Notes: generated by a model from the sequence alone, not told the origin. DNA of 64,000 bases from Barnesiella intestinihominis YIT 11860 (GCF_000296465.1 NZ_JH815204.1:1-64000); one strand, 5' to 3'. Shown: positions 35,266-44,060, counted from the stretch's first letter. Program-made: numbers and translations.

Positions 35266-37092
35266 TTAGATAATTCGTACAGCACCTTTGTCGGCCGAGC
35301 TTACTAAGGCAGCATAGGCTTGCAAGGCTTTCGATATGTTTCGTGTTCTGTGTCGAGGGGTGAATGCCTCTTTTCCCCGGGTATTTTCTTCTGCTCTGCG
35401 ACGTTCCATTTCTGTTTCTTCGATAAGCAGGTTGATGCTGCGGTTGGGAATGTCTATTTCGATGAGGTCGCCGTTCCGCACTAATCCTATGTTTCCGCCG
35501 GCAGCTGCTTCGGGCGAGATATGTCCGATGGAAAGTCCCGATGTCCCTCCTGAGAAACGCCCGTCTGTAATGAGGGCACAGGCTTTGCCGAGGTGTTTCG
35601 ATTTGATATACGAGGTAGGGTAGAGCATCTCTTGCATGCCGGGGCCTCCTTTGGGTCCTTCGTAGATGATGACGACCACGTCTCCGCTCTTCACTTTCCC
35701 GCCGAGTATGCCTTCGCAAGCCTCTTCTTGCGATTCGAATACTTTGGCTCTTCCTTTGAAGCGGAAAATGTTTTCGTCCACTCCGGCTGTTTTAACGATA
35801 CAGCCGTCTTGGGCGATATTACCGAAAAGTACGGCCAGTCCACCGTCTTTGACATAAGCGTGTTCGAAATCGCGAATACACCCTTTCGAACGGTCGGTAT
35901 CGAGCTTGTCGTAATAGTTTTCCTGAGAGCCCATCACGAGGTTGAACCGGTTGCCCGGTGCGCTTTTCCAAAGCCTTTCCGCTTCGGGGGGACATGTTCC
36001 GTTTCGTATCGCATACAGTTCGATGGCTTCGGTTAAGGACAGTCGATCTACTCGACGGACAGATGTGTCTATCAGCCCCTCTTTTTCGAGTATGGCGAGA
36101 ATCGAGAGAATACCTCCCGCACGGTTCACGTCTTGTATGTGATAGTGCGAATTGGGTGCTACTTTACAAAGCACCGGCGACTTGCGGGACAGGGTGTCTA
36201 TGTCTTGTATCGTAAAGTCTACTCCGGCCTCTTGGGCTATGGCGAGCAGGTGCAATACCGTGTTGGTAGAGCCCCCCATGGCAATATCGAGAGTCATCGC
36301 ATTGAGGAATGCCGCGCGAGTAGCGATGTTACGGGGCAATACGCTTTCATCGCCGTCTTGGTAATAAGCCCGGCAGTTCTCCACGATTTGTCGGGCAGCT
36401 TGTATGAATAATTGTTCCCTGTTGCGGTGGGTCGCTACGACAGTACCGTTTCCGGGAAGAGCTAGACCGATGGCTTCGTTGAGGCAGTTCATGGAGTTGG
36501 CGGTAAACATGCCCGAGCAGGAACCGCAGGTAGGGCATGCGGCATGTTCTACTCGGCGTACTTGTTCGTCGCTTATGGTTTCGTCGGCCGATTCGACCAT
36601 GGCATCGATTAAATCGAGTCCTTTCCCATCGAGCTGCCCCGCTTCCATAGGACCTCCCGATACGAAGATGGTAGGAATGTTGAGCCGCATGGCCGCCATG
36701 AGCATGCCCGGTGTGATTTTATCGCAATTACTGATACAGATCATGGCATCGGCCTTGTGTGCATTGACCATATATTCGACGCTGTCGGCGATGAGGTCGC
36801 GGGAGGGAAGGGAATAAAGCATGCCGTCATGTCCCATAGCTATGCCGTCGTCGATAGCGATCGTGTTGAATTCGGCGGCAAAGCATCCTAATTTCTCGAT
36901 TTCTTTTTTTACCGTTTGCCCTATTTCATGCAGATGTACATGGCCGGGAACGAATTGGGTGAACGAATTGACGATTGCGATGATGGGGTTTCCCATCTCC
37001 GTTTCTTTCATGCCGTTGGCTCTCCATAGAGCTCTCGCTCCTGCCATTCTCCTTCCGCCAGTGCTCGTCGCACTCCGCAATTGATGTTTCAT
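35266..37092 (-). CDS. ilvD: Dihydroxy-acid dehydratase
   Basis: A 608-residue iron-sulfur enzyme. Cluster and substrate motifs are [20 protein letters not shown] and [19 protein letters not shown], and the C-terminus has [20 protein letters not shown]. It dehydrates the dihydroxy acids to the keto acids of valine and isoleucine. It is the first structural gene of the operon and directly follows the attenuator, so its expression should be the most strongly controlled. Confidence 0.96.
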   Translation of the reverse strand: MKHQLRSATSTGGRRMAGARALWRANGMKETEMGNPIIAIVNSFTQFVPGHVHLHEIGQTVKKEIEKLGCFAAEFNTIAIDDGIAMGHDGMLYSLPSRDLIADSVEYMVNAHKADAMICISNCDKITPGMLMAAMRLNIPTIFVSGGPMEAGQLDGKGLDLIDAMVESADETISDEQVRRVEHAACPTCGSCSGMFTANSMNCLNEAIGLALPGNGTVVATHRNREQLFIQAARQIVENCRAYYQDGDESVLPRNIATRAAFLNAMTLDIAMGGSTNTVLHLLAIAQEAGVDFTIQDIDTLSRKSPVLCKVAPNSHYHIQDVNRAGGILSILAILEKEGLIDTSVRRVDRLSLTEAIELYAIRNGTCPPEAERLWKSAPGNRFNLVMGSQENYYDKLDTDRSKGCIRDFEHAYVKDGGLAVLFGNIAQDGCIVKTAGVDENIFRFKGRAKVFESQEEACEGILGGKVKSGDVVVIIYEGPKGGPGMQEMLYPTSYIKSKHLGKACALITDGRFSGGTSGLSIGHISPEAAAGGNIGLVRNGDLIEIDIPNRSINLLIEETEMERRRAEENTRGKEAFTPRHRTRNISKALQAYAALVSSADKGAVRII

Positions 37093-37106
37093 AATCTGTA
37101 CTCATT

Positions 37107-37142
37107 AAAAGAAAAACCTTTCCGCAGTGTGGAAAGGTTTTT
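37107..37142 (-). terminator. Attenuator terminator of the ilv operon
   Basis: On the minus strand AAAAACCTTTCC (37142-37131) and GGAAAGGTTTTT (37123-37112) form a 12-base perfect hairpin followed by a pyrimidine run. It stands between the leader peptide and ilvD. The first arm can instead pair with GTGGAAAGG (plus 37187-37195), nine perfect pairs, which would prevent termination. Confidence 0.8.
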
Positions 37143-37196
37143 ACAATTACTCTAATTTAACATTCTATGAGAAGTAACTACATACGCCTTTCCACC

Positions 37197-37256
37197 TTAC
37201 CGACTCACGACAAGAAGCTCGCTAATGACCGATAGAGAAATGACGTGTAGTAACAT
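37197..37256 (-). CDS. ilv leader peptide
   Basis: A 19-residue open frame, MLLHVISLSVISELLVVSR, in the leader of the ilv operon. Eleven of the 19 residues are Leu (5), Val (4) or Ile (2), the three end products of the pathway. It starts about 25-30 bases after the predicted transcription start and is followed by mutually exclusive hairpins, as in classical ribosome-mediated attenuation. The start codon region (ACTACA, plus 37246-37251 reversed) can pair with the segment just after the stop (plus 37177-37182). There is no obvious Shine-Dalgarno site, as is usual in this phylum. It is too short for normal gene finding. Confidence 0.75.
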   Translation of the reverse strand: MLLHVISLSVISELLVVSR

Positions 37257-37287
37257 AATTATCACATAAATATTGTTTATGATGTTG

Positions 37288-37319
37288 CAAATGTATAACT
37301 ATTTTGTGATATAAACAAA
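37288..37319 (-). promoter_or_regulatory. Promoter of the ilv operon
   Basis: On the minus strand TTTG (37319-37316), 20 bases and TACATTTG (37295-37288) match the Bacteroidetes consensus. Transcription should begin near 37282, about 190 bases before ilvD, leaving room for the leader peptide and attenuator. Confidence 0.75.
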
Positions 37320-37497
37320 TAATTTGAAAGAAAATATGTACTTGCTATTTTAAATTGCTTGTATTCGCAGAGTTCATTGTAATAAATGAAAGTAAAAAAC
37401 ATCGTATAACTGTGTGATTGAAACCCGGTTAATTTTTGTCTTCTTGCTTCTGCCTAAGGAATGGCTGGAATTGAAAAAAATAAAGTGTATATTTGCA

Positions 37498-37505
37498 AGG
37501 TTTTA
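37498..37505 (+). promoter_or_regulatory. -7 element before tamL
   Basis: TATATTTG fits the -7 consensus and lies inside the 5' part of the open frame that starts at 37461. It predicts a transcript from about 37512 and so favours the TTG at 37539 as the real start codon. The -33 box is unclear. Confidence 0.45.
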
Positions 37506-37538
37506 TCCATCGAGAAAAATCAAGTTATCGGAGAAGCG

Positions 37539-39845
37539 TTGAAAATTCGTCGAGTTATAAAGGCAAGTTTAGGAGCGATCGTCGGTATTGTTCTGGTTGC
37601 GTGTAGTCCTACCCGCCATGTCCCGGACGGTAGCTATTTGCTCGACCATGTAAAGATAGAGACCGATGATAAGTCGGTGAAACCTTCCGATTTGAAATCC
37701 TATTTGCGTCAGGAGCCTAATCACCGTATGTTCGGGTTGTTCCGCTTTACGCTCGGGCTATATAATTTGTCGGGAAACGATTCGACCAAATGGTATAACC
37801 GTTGGGTAAGGAATGCCGGCACACCCCCGATAATTTACGACCCGGTTTTGATAGAAAATTCTCGTATGCAAATGGAGAAGGCCATGAATAATAAGGGGTA
37901 CATGGCTGCTCGGGTCGATGTCGATACGGTTTCGAAAGGTAAACGTATGGACGTGTTCTATCGAGTCTCGGCAAATACGCCGCATTACATAGACGATATA
38001 GACTATCGTATTTCAAACGATACGATTTCCCGGCTTGTCGAGCGGCAATATGCCTCTCATTCGCTTTTGAAGAAAGGATCGAATTTCGATAGAAATGTGT
38101 TGGACGAGGAAAGGCAACGTATTTCCGATATGTTGCGGCGCGATGGCTTTTATGCTTTTAATAAAGAACTGATTACCTATACGGCAGATACCGCCGACCG
38201 TTCGAAAGCAGTCGATCTCACTATGAATCTCGTTCCTGAGTCTGTTGCCAATGCTTCGGGGTATCGTCCGTACGAACGGTATTATATGAGGAAAATCTAT
38301 TTTGTGTTGTCTTATGACCCGACGGCGACCGACCAAATCGATGTTGCCAATGCCGGTACATATAAGAATTATTATTTCGTGGAAGGCGATCGCCCTTATA
38401 TTCGACGGGAAACATTGGTGGAGAATTGTTTCATTCGTCCGGGGTTGTTGTTCAGTAGTCGAGATGTGGACAATACCTATACGGCATTCGGGAGATTGCG
38501 TATTGTCAAATATGTCAATATTCGCTTCGAGCCGGCCGGTCGGAACGACGAAGGTGTAAATCAATTGGATTGTTATATCTTGCTCAGCAAGGATAAGCCG
38601 CAGTCTGTCTCGCTCGAATTGGAAGGTACTAATTCCGAGGGCGATTTAGGTTTTGCCGTGGGAGCTACTTATCAACATCGTAATATCTTCAAGGGTTCCG
38701 AAACTTTTTCGGCTAAGGTGCGCGGTGCTTATGAAAGTTTGTCGGGCGATTTGAGCGGACTCATCAATGACCGATATACCGAGTTGGGAGGGGAGATAGG
38801 AGTTACTTATCCCAAATTTCTTTTCCCGTTTTTGCGTACCGATTTTCGGCGGCGTATGAAGGCCAGCACCGAATATAGTATAAACCTTAATTTCCAGCAA
38901 CGTCCCGAGTATACGCGAGTCATTTGGGGAGCAGCTTGGAAATATAAGTGGACGACCAACCGGGGATTCTACCGTCACAACTACGACCTGTTGGATATAA
39001 ATTATGTCTATTTGCCCCGTAAGACCGACGGATTTCTCGAAAACATAGCCCCCGATAATCCGCTTTTACGATACAGTTACGAGGATCACTTCATCATGCG
39101 TATGGGATATACCTTTTATTGCTCCAATCTCAATCCCTCCAATCCGGTGCAGCGTCGCACCAATGTCTATACGTTGAGGGCTGCGGGAGAAATAGCGGGC
39201 AACGTGCTCAATGCCTTTTCCAAACTTACCTCGAAAGAGCCCGATGGGGGATACAAGATTTTTGGTATTCGATATTCCCAGTATGCTAAATTCGATTTCG
39301 ATTATAGTTTTACCCATTTAATTGACGAGCGAAACTCTATTGCTTTTCATGTAGGCGGAGGAATAGGCATACCCTATGGGAATTCCGATATTTTACCTTT
39401 TGAGAAACGCTACTATTCGGGTGGAGCCAACAGTGTGCGGGGGTGGTCGGTAAGAACGCTCGGTCCCGGTAGTTATAACGGCAATAATTCTGTATCCGAA
39501 TTTATCAATCAGTGTGGAGATATACGCCTCGATATAAATCTTGAATATCGTACCAAACTATTTTGGAAAGTAGAGTTGGGGGCTTTTATCGATGCCGGTA
39601 ATATTTGGACGATCCGTGATTACGAATCGCAGCCCGGCGGTCAGTTCCGACTGGATTCGTTTTATAAGGAAATCGCGTTGGCCTATGGATTGGGAATCCG
39701 TCTGGATTTCAGCTATTTCTTACTTCGCTTCGACATGGGAATGAAAGCCTATAATCCGGCGGCCGGACAAGACCATTGGGCAATCGCTTCGCAAAACTTC
39801 AAAAGAGATTCTGCGTTTCATTTCACGGTGGGGTATCCTTTCTGA
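37539..39845 (+). CDS. tamL: BamA/TamA family outer-membrane lipoprotein (TamL)
   Basis: A 768-residue protein if started at the TTG at 37539, which has GGAG upstream; an ATG at 37461 would add 26 residues. The signal peptide ends in the lipobox LVAC. POTRA-like repeats cover about 30-330 and a 16-strand Omp85 barrel the rest, with the loop-6 motif VRGW (GGANSVRGWSVRTLGPG) and last strand FHFTVGYPF. In Bacteroidetes such lipoproteins are called TamL and work with TamB in outer-membrane biogenesis; no tamB lies beside it here. Confidence 0.88.
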   Translation: MKIRRVIKASLGAIVGIVLVACSPTRHVPDGSYLLDHVKIETDDKSVKPSDLKSYLRQEPNHRMFGLFRFTLGLYNLSGNDSTKWYNRWVRNAGTPPIIYDPVLIENSRMQMEKAMNNKGYMAARVDVDTVSKGKRMDVFYRVSANTPHYIDDIDYRISNDTISRLVERQYASHSLLKKGSNFDRNVLDEERQRISDMLRRDGFYAFNKELITYTADTADRSKAVDLTMNLVPESVANASGYRPYERYYMRKIYFVLSYDPTATDQIDVANAGTYKNYYFVEGDRPYIRRETLVENCFIRPGLLFSSRDVDNTYTAFGRLRIVKYVNIRFEPAGRNDEGVNQLDCYILLSKDKPQSVSLELEGTNSEGDLGFAVGATYQHRNIFKGSETFSAKVRGAYESLSGDLSGLINDRYTELGGEIGVTYPKFLFPFLRTDFRRRMKASTEYSINLNFQQRPEYTRVIWGAAWKYKWTTNRGFYRHNYDLLDINYVYLPRKTDGFLENIAPDNPLLRYSYEDHFIMRMGYTFYCSNLNPSNPVQRRTNVYTLRAAGEIAGNVLNAFSKLTSKEPDGGYKIFGIRYSQYAKFDFDYSFTHLIDERNSIAFHVGGGIGIPYGNSDILPFEKRYYSGGANSVRGWSVRTLGPGSYNGNNSVSEFINQCGDIRLDINLEYRTKLFWKVELGAFIDAGNIWTIRDYESQPGGQFRLDSFYKEIALAYGLGIRLDFSYFLLRFDMGMKAYNPAAGQDHWAIASQNFKRDSAFHFTVGYPF

Positions 39846-39889
39846 TACTTCTATTTTATATGAGGTCTACAAAAAATAGGATACATATA

Positions 39890-39920
39890 TTTGGAATATC
39901 CCGAAATATCCCTAACTTTG
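39890..39920 (+). promoter_or_regulatory. Promoter of tRNA-Arg
   Basis: TTTG at 39890-39893, 19 bases, and TAACTTTG at 39913-39920 match the consensus exactly. Transcription should start about 39927, 16 bases before the mature tRNA. Confidence 0.75.
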
Positions 39921-39942
39921 CAGCACTTTTTCATAAAAGGTC

Positions 39943-40016
39943 GGTTGAGTAGCTCAGCTGGATAGAGCAACAGCCTTCTAAGCTGTGGGTCTTGGGTTCG
40001 AATCCCAACTCAATCA
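39943..40016 (+). tRNA. tRNA-Arg (anticodon TCT)
   Basis: A 74-base cloverleaf. Acceptor stem GGTTGAG pairs with CTCAATC, the D arm has AGCTCAGCTGGATAGAGC, the anticodon stem-loop is ACAGC-CTTCTAA-GCTGT with anticodon TCT, and the T arm has GGGTTCGAATCCC. Discriminator base A at 40016; CCA is not encoded (CTC follows). It reads AGA/AGG arginine codons. Confidence 0.95.
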
Positions 40017-40019
40017 CTC

Positions 40020-40053
40020 GAAAGGGAAGCAAAAAATTTGCTTCCCTTTCGTT
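40020..40053 (+). terminator. Terminator after tRNA-Arg
   Basis: GAAAGGGAAGCAAA and TTTGCTTCCCTTTC form a perfect 14-base hairpin followed by GTTTTT, starting four bases after the tRNA. Confidence 0.9.
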
Positions 40054-40102
40054 TTTATACGACTTTATTAATTCTCTTCCCATCTACTAAAATTTCATAT
40101 TC

Positions 40103-40146
40103 CTCCCTTGCCGTGCCCCGTGGCATTACAGGACACGGCAAGGGAG
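40103..40146. repeat. Palindromic intergenic repeat, copy 2a
   Basis: CTCCCTTGCCGTG at 40103-40115 is the perfect inverted complement of 40134-40146. The loop contains CCCCGTGGCATTACAGGA, which shares the GCATTAC/GTAATGC core with the element at 61360-61418. Confidence 0.6.
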
Positions 40147-40165
40147 AAGGCTACAACTCACCCTC

Positions 40166-40201
40166 CTCCCCTATATTTTGCGTTGCAAAAACACAGGGGA
40201 G
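40166..40201. repeat. Palindromic intergenic repeat, copy 2b
   Basis: Outer arms CTCCCCT (40166-40172) and AGGGGAG (40195-40201) enclose an inner hairpin TTTTGC-GTT-GCAAAA. The order CTCCCC-TATATTT-hairpin-AAACAC is also present at 61360-61386. Confidence 0.6.
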
Positions 40202-40561
40202 AAGGTTAGAATGTTTTGTTTTGTTGTATAAAAACCTCGTTAGACTGTAACGAAATAAGAAATGTGTCTCCCTCTTCTGCGCATGTATGTACGATAGGGT
40301 AGATGTACGAAGGGCGGAGAGGTTGGAAAATGCCGGCAGTGGAGTTAAGTCTCGTCCTCCTTTTGTTTATCATAAATGAGGTGGAGTGTACCACAGGACG
40401 AGAGAGAAATAAAACATACAAAAACTACTCCTGCTTAGCAACAAGTCGAGACGGGCTTGAAATAGAAATAAGATTCTTTTTGAAGGCGAATTTTGTAGGG
40501 GGATTTAGGCTTAATTCACTGAAAAGGAAAAGCTTTATGGGTTTATATAGTGGAGCTATAT

Positions 40562-41011
40562 TCAGCAATCGTTGCTGTCGAAACTTTCGACTTTCACCCG
40601 TTTGCGCGATTTGAATACCAGCATATCCGCTACGAAATAGTTGAACAATCCCGAAATAAGCAGGGCGGCAAGATTACAATAGATAACGTCCCAGCCGAAT
40701 ATCTTTTGGAAAATGAGTAGAAAAAACATTTTCATTAAGAAGCCGGCTCCCGATGAAAGATTGAACATGAGAAAACGAATACAGAAATCAGACGTCGAAC
40801 GACGGCCGATTCTACTTTTCCATATCCAAAAATAAGAACATAGGAAATTGCTCAATACGGCAAATTCAAAACTGATGATAGGTGAAAGGACATATACCTC
40901 CCAATAGCTGCTGAATATAAAAGTCGAGCATATCCACAGTATCAAGGTATCGACACCCGTGCCCAATAGCCGACTGACTACGAATTGTAGGTAAATACGC
41001 AGCTTTAACAC
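40562..41011 (-). CDS. GtrA family membrane protein
   Basis: A 149-residue protein with four membrane segments, the size and topology of GtrA. Typical features are the N-terminal FVVSRLLGTGVDTLILWIC, the aromatic NFLCSYFWIWKSR after TM2 and LFNYFVADMLVFKSR at the end. GtrA proteins are involved in moving or anchoring lipid-linked sugars in the inner membrane. It lies 13 bases after a CDP-alcohol phosphatidyltransferase gene, with which it probably forms an operon. Confidence 0.88.
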   Translation of the reverse strand: MLKLRIYLQFVVSRLLGTGVDTLILWICSTFIFSSYWEVYVLSPIISFEFAVLSNFLCSYFWIWKSRIGRRSTSDFCIRFLMFNLSSGAGFLMKMFFLLIFQKIFGWDVIYCNLAALLISGLFNYFVADMLVFKSRKRVKVESFDSNDC

Positions 41012-41024
41012 CGTATCTTTATTA

Positions 41025-41720
41025 TTATTTTTTAGGGGAATAGGGTTTCAATGGATCTTGTTTGGACAAAACGCGACGGTCGGTGATGAATTGAACCAAC
41101 CATGCCACGAACAAGAAGCAGGCAATGAACAATCCGGCTACATCGAATATGCCCAATGTTTGCCCTTCGATGGTCCACTTTATTTCCGAGAGGGAAGTAT
41201 ACATAAACACCGTGTTGATGAGAATAACGATCAATCGGAATTCAGTTGGCCCGAGGCTGCCGTAAGTGAGCAGGAACTTACCGCTTAGGATTGTCGAGAT
41301 ATACGTATAAATCGAAAGAACCAAATAGCCCACTAATACCAGCATCGCTACATCGAGCCTAAACATGGGCGAAAGACCGGCTCCGATACACATGATACAA
41401 ATGGTGACGGCATCGAGCGTATGGTCGATAAAAAATCCATAAACGGGTCTTTGTGCATTCCTTACTCTGGCAAGAGTGCCGTCGAGGCTGTCGCCATACC
41501 AGTTAATTACCAACCCGAGAGAAGAAATCCACAGGTAGTTTTTATCTATATGAGCCAATACGAATCCCACTGCGCATACGAGAGCTCCTACTACGCCGGT
41601 GTATGTGAGGAAGTCCGAAGTAACCCATGCCGGTTGTCGTTGAGCCAGCCAAACCAAAACTTTTTTCTCTGCTGCATTGAGCACGGAAGTCTGTATTCTT
41701 TCAGATGTTTCTTTTCCCAT
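41025..41720 (-). CDS. CDP-alcohol phosphatidyltransferase family protein
   Basis: A 231-residue membrane protein with about six hydrophobic segments. The active-site motif reads DSLDGTLARVRNAQRPVYGFFIDHTLD (split: DGTLAR, then G, then IDHTLD), matching DGxxAR-x8/9-GxxxDxxxD. Such enzymes exchange CMP of a CDP-alcohol for an acceptor hydroxyl in phospholipid synthesis. The alcohol cannot be read from the sequence. It is followed by the GtrA gene in the same direction, which would fit a small lipid or glycolipid pathway. Confidence 0.88.
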   Translation of the reverse strand: MGKETSERIQTSVLNAAEKKVLVWLAQRQPAWVTSDFLTYTGVVGALVCAVGFVLAHIDKNYLWISSLGLVINWYGDSLDGTLARVRNAQRPVYGFFIDHTLDAVTICIMCIGAGLSPMFRLDVAMLVLVGYLVLSIYTYISTILSGKFLLTYGSLGPTEFRLIVILINTVFMYTSLSEIKWTIEGQTLGIFDVAGLFIACFLFVAWLVQFITDRRVLSKQDPLKPYSPKK

Positions 41721-41860
41721 TTCCTAATTTTTGTACAAAAGTACAGATTATTTAGCAAACCGAGTAAAAAAAGTGTATTAAATTATTCATGTTTTTGAAA
41801 GATTCGGGTATTCTGCGGAGAGCAAGGCGGGTAACTAAAACAAGTTCTTGGGTTCTGTTT

Positions 41861-42709
41861 TTATCCCATGAAGTTGTCGTCATGCCATCGACCGGTGTCA
41901 TATCGACCGTCCGGGTAGTACATGGTTCCATAGCCTTCTTTACAGCCATTGACGAAATCACCTTCGTATCGGTTCCCGTTTTTGTAGAAGAATACACCCT
42001 TTCCGGTACATTGCCCGTTTACGAAGTCTCCTTCGTATCGCTCTCCGTCAGTCCATATATAGATTCCTTTTCCATGACTTATCCCTTCTACGAAATCGCC
42101 GTAGTAACAGTCCCCGCCTTTGTGAATGAAAACACCTTTTCCGGTACGTTTTCCTTCGATAAAATCTCCTTCATAGCGATCTCCGTCGGCCCAGAAAAAG
42201 AAACCTCTTCCAGAGGGTAAGCCGTCGACAAAGTCTCCTCTGTAATATTCTCCGTCTCTCTGGGTATAGACCCCTTTCCCGGTCTGTTTCCCGTGATCGT
42301 AATCTCCTTCGTAGCAACAGCCGTCCGACCATGTAAAAACGCCTTTCCCATGTTGTTCCCCGTTTACGAAATCACCTTCGTAGCGTTCTCCGTTTGCCCA
42401 CGTGTAGATACCGCGACCTTCGAATTTGCCGTTTGCAAATTGGCCTTCGTATCGGTTTCCGTTTGGCCAAGTATACATACCGGATCCCTCGAACTTTTCA
42501 TTGACGAAATCTCCTTCATATCGTTGTCCTTCCGGGAATGTCATTATACCTTTGCCTTGTATTTTTCCGTCTTGAAACTCTCCTTCGTATATAATCCCGT
42601 AGAGGTCGGTAAGTGTGCCCCAACTGGGTTTACCATCTTTGAGAACTCCTTTGAATGTACCGTCCGGGAGGCTGATACCCTCTCTCGGTGTTTCGCTGTA
42701 ATAAGTCAT
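41861..42709 (-). CDS. MORN-repeat protein
   Basis: A 282-residue protein made of ten MORN repeats of exactly 23 residues each (from about residue 41 to 270), of the form YEGDFVNGKFEGRGIYTWANG. There is no signal peptide or membrane segment, so it should be cytoplasmic. MORN repeats form extended beta-hairpin ribbons that bind proteins or lipids; the bacterial examples are of unknown function. The DNA repeats are diverged, so the array is old. No operon partner is evident. Confidence 0.92.
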   Translation of the reverse strand: MTYYSETPREGISLPDGTFKGVLKDGKPSWGTLTDLYGIIYEGEFQDGKIQGKGIMTFPEGQRYEGDFVNEKFEGSGMYTWPNGNRYEGQFANGKFEGRGIYTWANGERYEGDFVNGEQHGKGVFTWSDGCCYEGDYDHGKQTGKGVYTQRDGEYYRGDFVDGLPSGRGFFFWADGDRYEGDFIEGKRTGKGVFIHKGGDCYYGDFVEGISHGKGIYIWTDGERYEGDFVNGQCTGKGVFFYKNGNRYEGDFVNGCKEGYGTMYYPDGRYDTGRWHDDNFMG

Positions 42710-42849
42710 GGTATTCTTTTATTATGATATCTTCAATCGTGTATTCGAGATAACGATATGCGAATATAGGAAAATATAGTCGATTTTCCAAACTAATAAA
42801 TGTGTAAATAGGAATTTTTATTATGATATAAAAGATTCTATTTTAAATG

Positions 42850-42876
42850 TTTGGTGTTAAAAATTTTATAACTTTG
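42850..42876 (+). promoter_or_regulatory. Promoter of the putative Abi gene
   Basis: TAACTTTG at 42869-42876 lies 20 bases before the ATG at 42896. TTTG at 42850-42853 is 15 bases upstream of it, a short spacer. Confidence 0.45.
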
Positions 42877-42895
42877 AAGAAAGAATAAGAGTCAA

Positions 42896-43906
42896 ATGAA
42901 ACGAAAGAAAAATTTTATTTCGATTGGTTGTGTTTTATGGTCTGTTGCTGTTTTGGCAATCGTTATGTTATTGGTCTATTTTTTCCAATTTGGAGGTAAT
43001 CTTTCAAATGACCATCGTCGATGGGGTGAATTTGGTAGTTATTTTGCGTCTGTAACGGGCTTATTAGCTTTTTTGGGAGTAATATATACATCTTATAAAA
43101 CAGATAACAGGGTAGGTGAATCAGAAGAACGTAATCAAATGAGAGATGATAGAGATATGTTTTTTAGAATGTTGGATTTATATAGGCAGAATAGAGATAC
43201 ATTTAAATTAAACTATATATCGTTTTTATCTGATTATGAACATTTTATTGGCTTGAAGGGCTTTAAGAAGTGCGTACAACTCATGGAAAAAAACGTTTGT
43301 ACTGATATTATCTTAGATGTGTTTTTACATAAGTTAAAAGTATGTGATTTTGAAAAATTTGATGTTTTAGTTAAATCGATTTTTAGTCAAGTCAATACGT
43401 ATAGAGATTTTAAAGTGGATAATAATGGAGATCCAGAGGAAAATAGGGAAATAGTAAGGAGGTGTTTAGACACTTATAAGAATGCAATTACTTTTTCTAT
43501 TGAAGGGAATTTAACAATTGAACAATATCAGCAAGTGCTATTATATACAACAAAGGAAGAGCAATATAAAGCAGTAAGAAGGGCTATGGATTTAGTTTAT
43601 GAAAGCAATAAATCTGGTTTGGGTGCTTATCTGAGGACTATTTATTATTTGCTTAATTTGATTCGTTCTTTTGATGAGAGAGAAACATTAGTAAAGATTT
43701 TTAGAGCTCAATTGTCAAGGGAGGAACTAGTTTTATTATTCTTTAATGCAGTCAGTTCAAAATCGAATAGAGATGTTATACATCTTATGGTGGATAATGA
43801 TATGTTTAACAATTTGAATTTAGAAGATTTATATTTTGTTTCGGGATCAACAAAAGACGAAAAGATAAAAAATATATTTAGTCTCTTTGATGAGGAACAG
43901 ATTTAA
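42896..43906 (+). CDS. Putative abortive-infection protein (PF16872-like)
   Basis: A 336-residue protein with two membrane helices near the N-terminus (about residues 11-32 and 48-66), the linker DHRRWGEFGSYFASVTGLLAF, and DDRDMFFRMLDLYRQNRDTF just after. This layout matches the family described as putative phage abortive infection protein. The remainder is a helical cytoplasmic domain. Base composition is far more AT-rich than both flanking genes, suggesting transfer. No partner gene is adjacent, so it would be a single-gene system. The family name is a prediction; antiphage activity is not shown. Confidence 0.65.
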   Translation: MKRKKNFISIGCVLWSVAVLAIVMLLVYFFQFGGNLSNDHRRWGEFGSYFASVTGLLAFLGVIYTSYKTDNRVGESEERNQMRDDRDMFFRMLDLYRQNRDTFKLNYISFLSDYEHFIGLKGFKKCVQLMEKNVCTDIILDVFLHKLKVCDFEKFDVLVKSIFSQVNTYRDFKVDNNGDPEENREIVRRCLDTYKNAITFSIEGNLTIEQYQQVLLYTTKEEQYKAVRRAMDLVYESNKSGLGAYLRTIYYLLNLIRSFDERETLVKIFRAQLSREELVLLFFNAVSSKSNRDVIHLMVDNDMFNNLNLEDLYFVSGSTKDEKIKNIFSLFDEEQI

Positions 43907-44060
43907 TAGTTAATTTATAATAATGGAAAGTATTTGAAAATATTTAATAGATTTATAATGAATGTATTGTGTTCGGTTTTAACCGCAGGGCTATTTATGC
44001 CGATAACTTTTTGTTATGAATGGTAAAAAAGAATGATAATCAAAATCAGGTTTCGCTTGT

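Larger units (their letters stand above)
40054..40561. other. Intergenic region with palindromic repeats, no gene seen
   Basis: About 500 bases between the tRNA terminator and the convergent GtrA gene. The left part holds two palindromic elements (40103-40146 and 40166-40201). The rest has open frames of up to about 100 codons, but with no recognisable protein features or initiation signals, so nothing is called there. Confidence 0.6.

Noticed and set aside
33536-36538. Several long open frames antisense or out of frame to ilvB and ilvD
   Set aside because: They are shadows of well-supported ilv genes in GC-richer DNA and show Arg/His-rich low-complexity translations.
40303-40614. Open frame of 103 codons on the plus strand in the tRNA-GtrA gap
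   Set aside because: It overlaps the 3' end of the GtrA gene on the other strand, has no protein-like composition, signal peptide or start signals.
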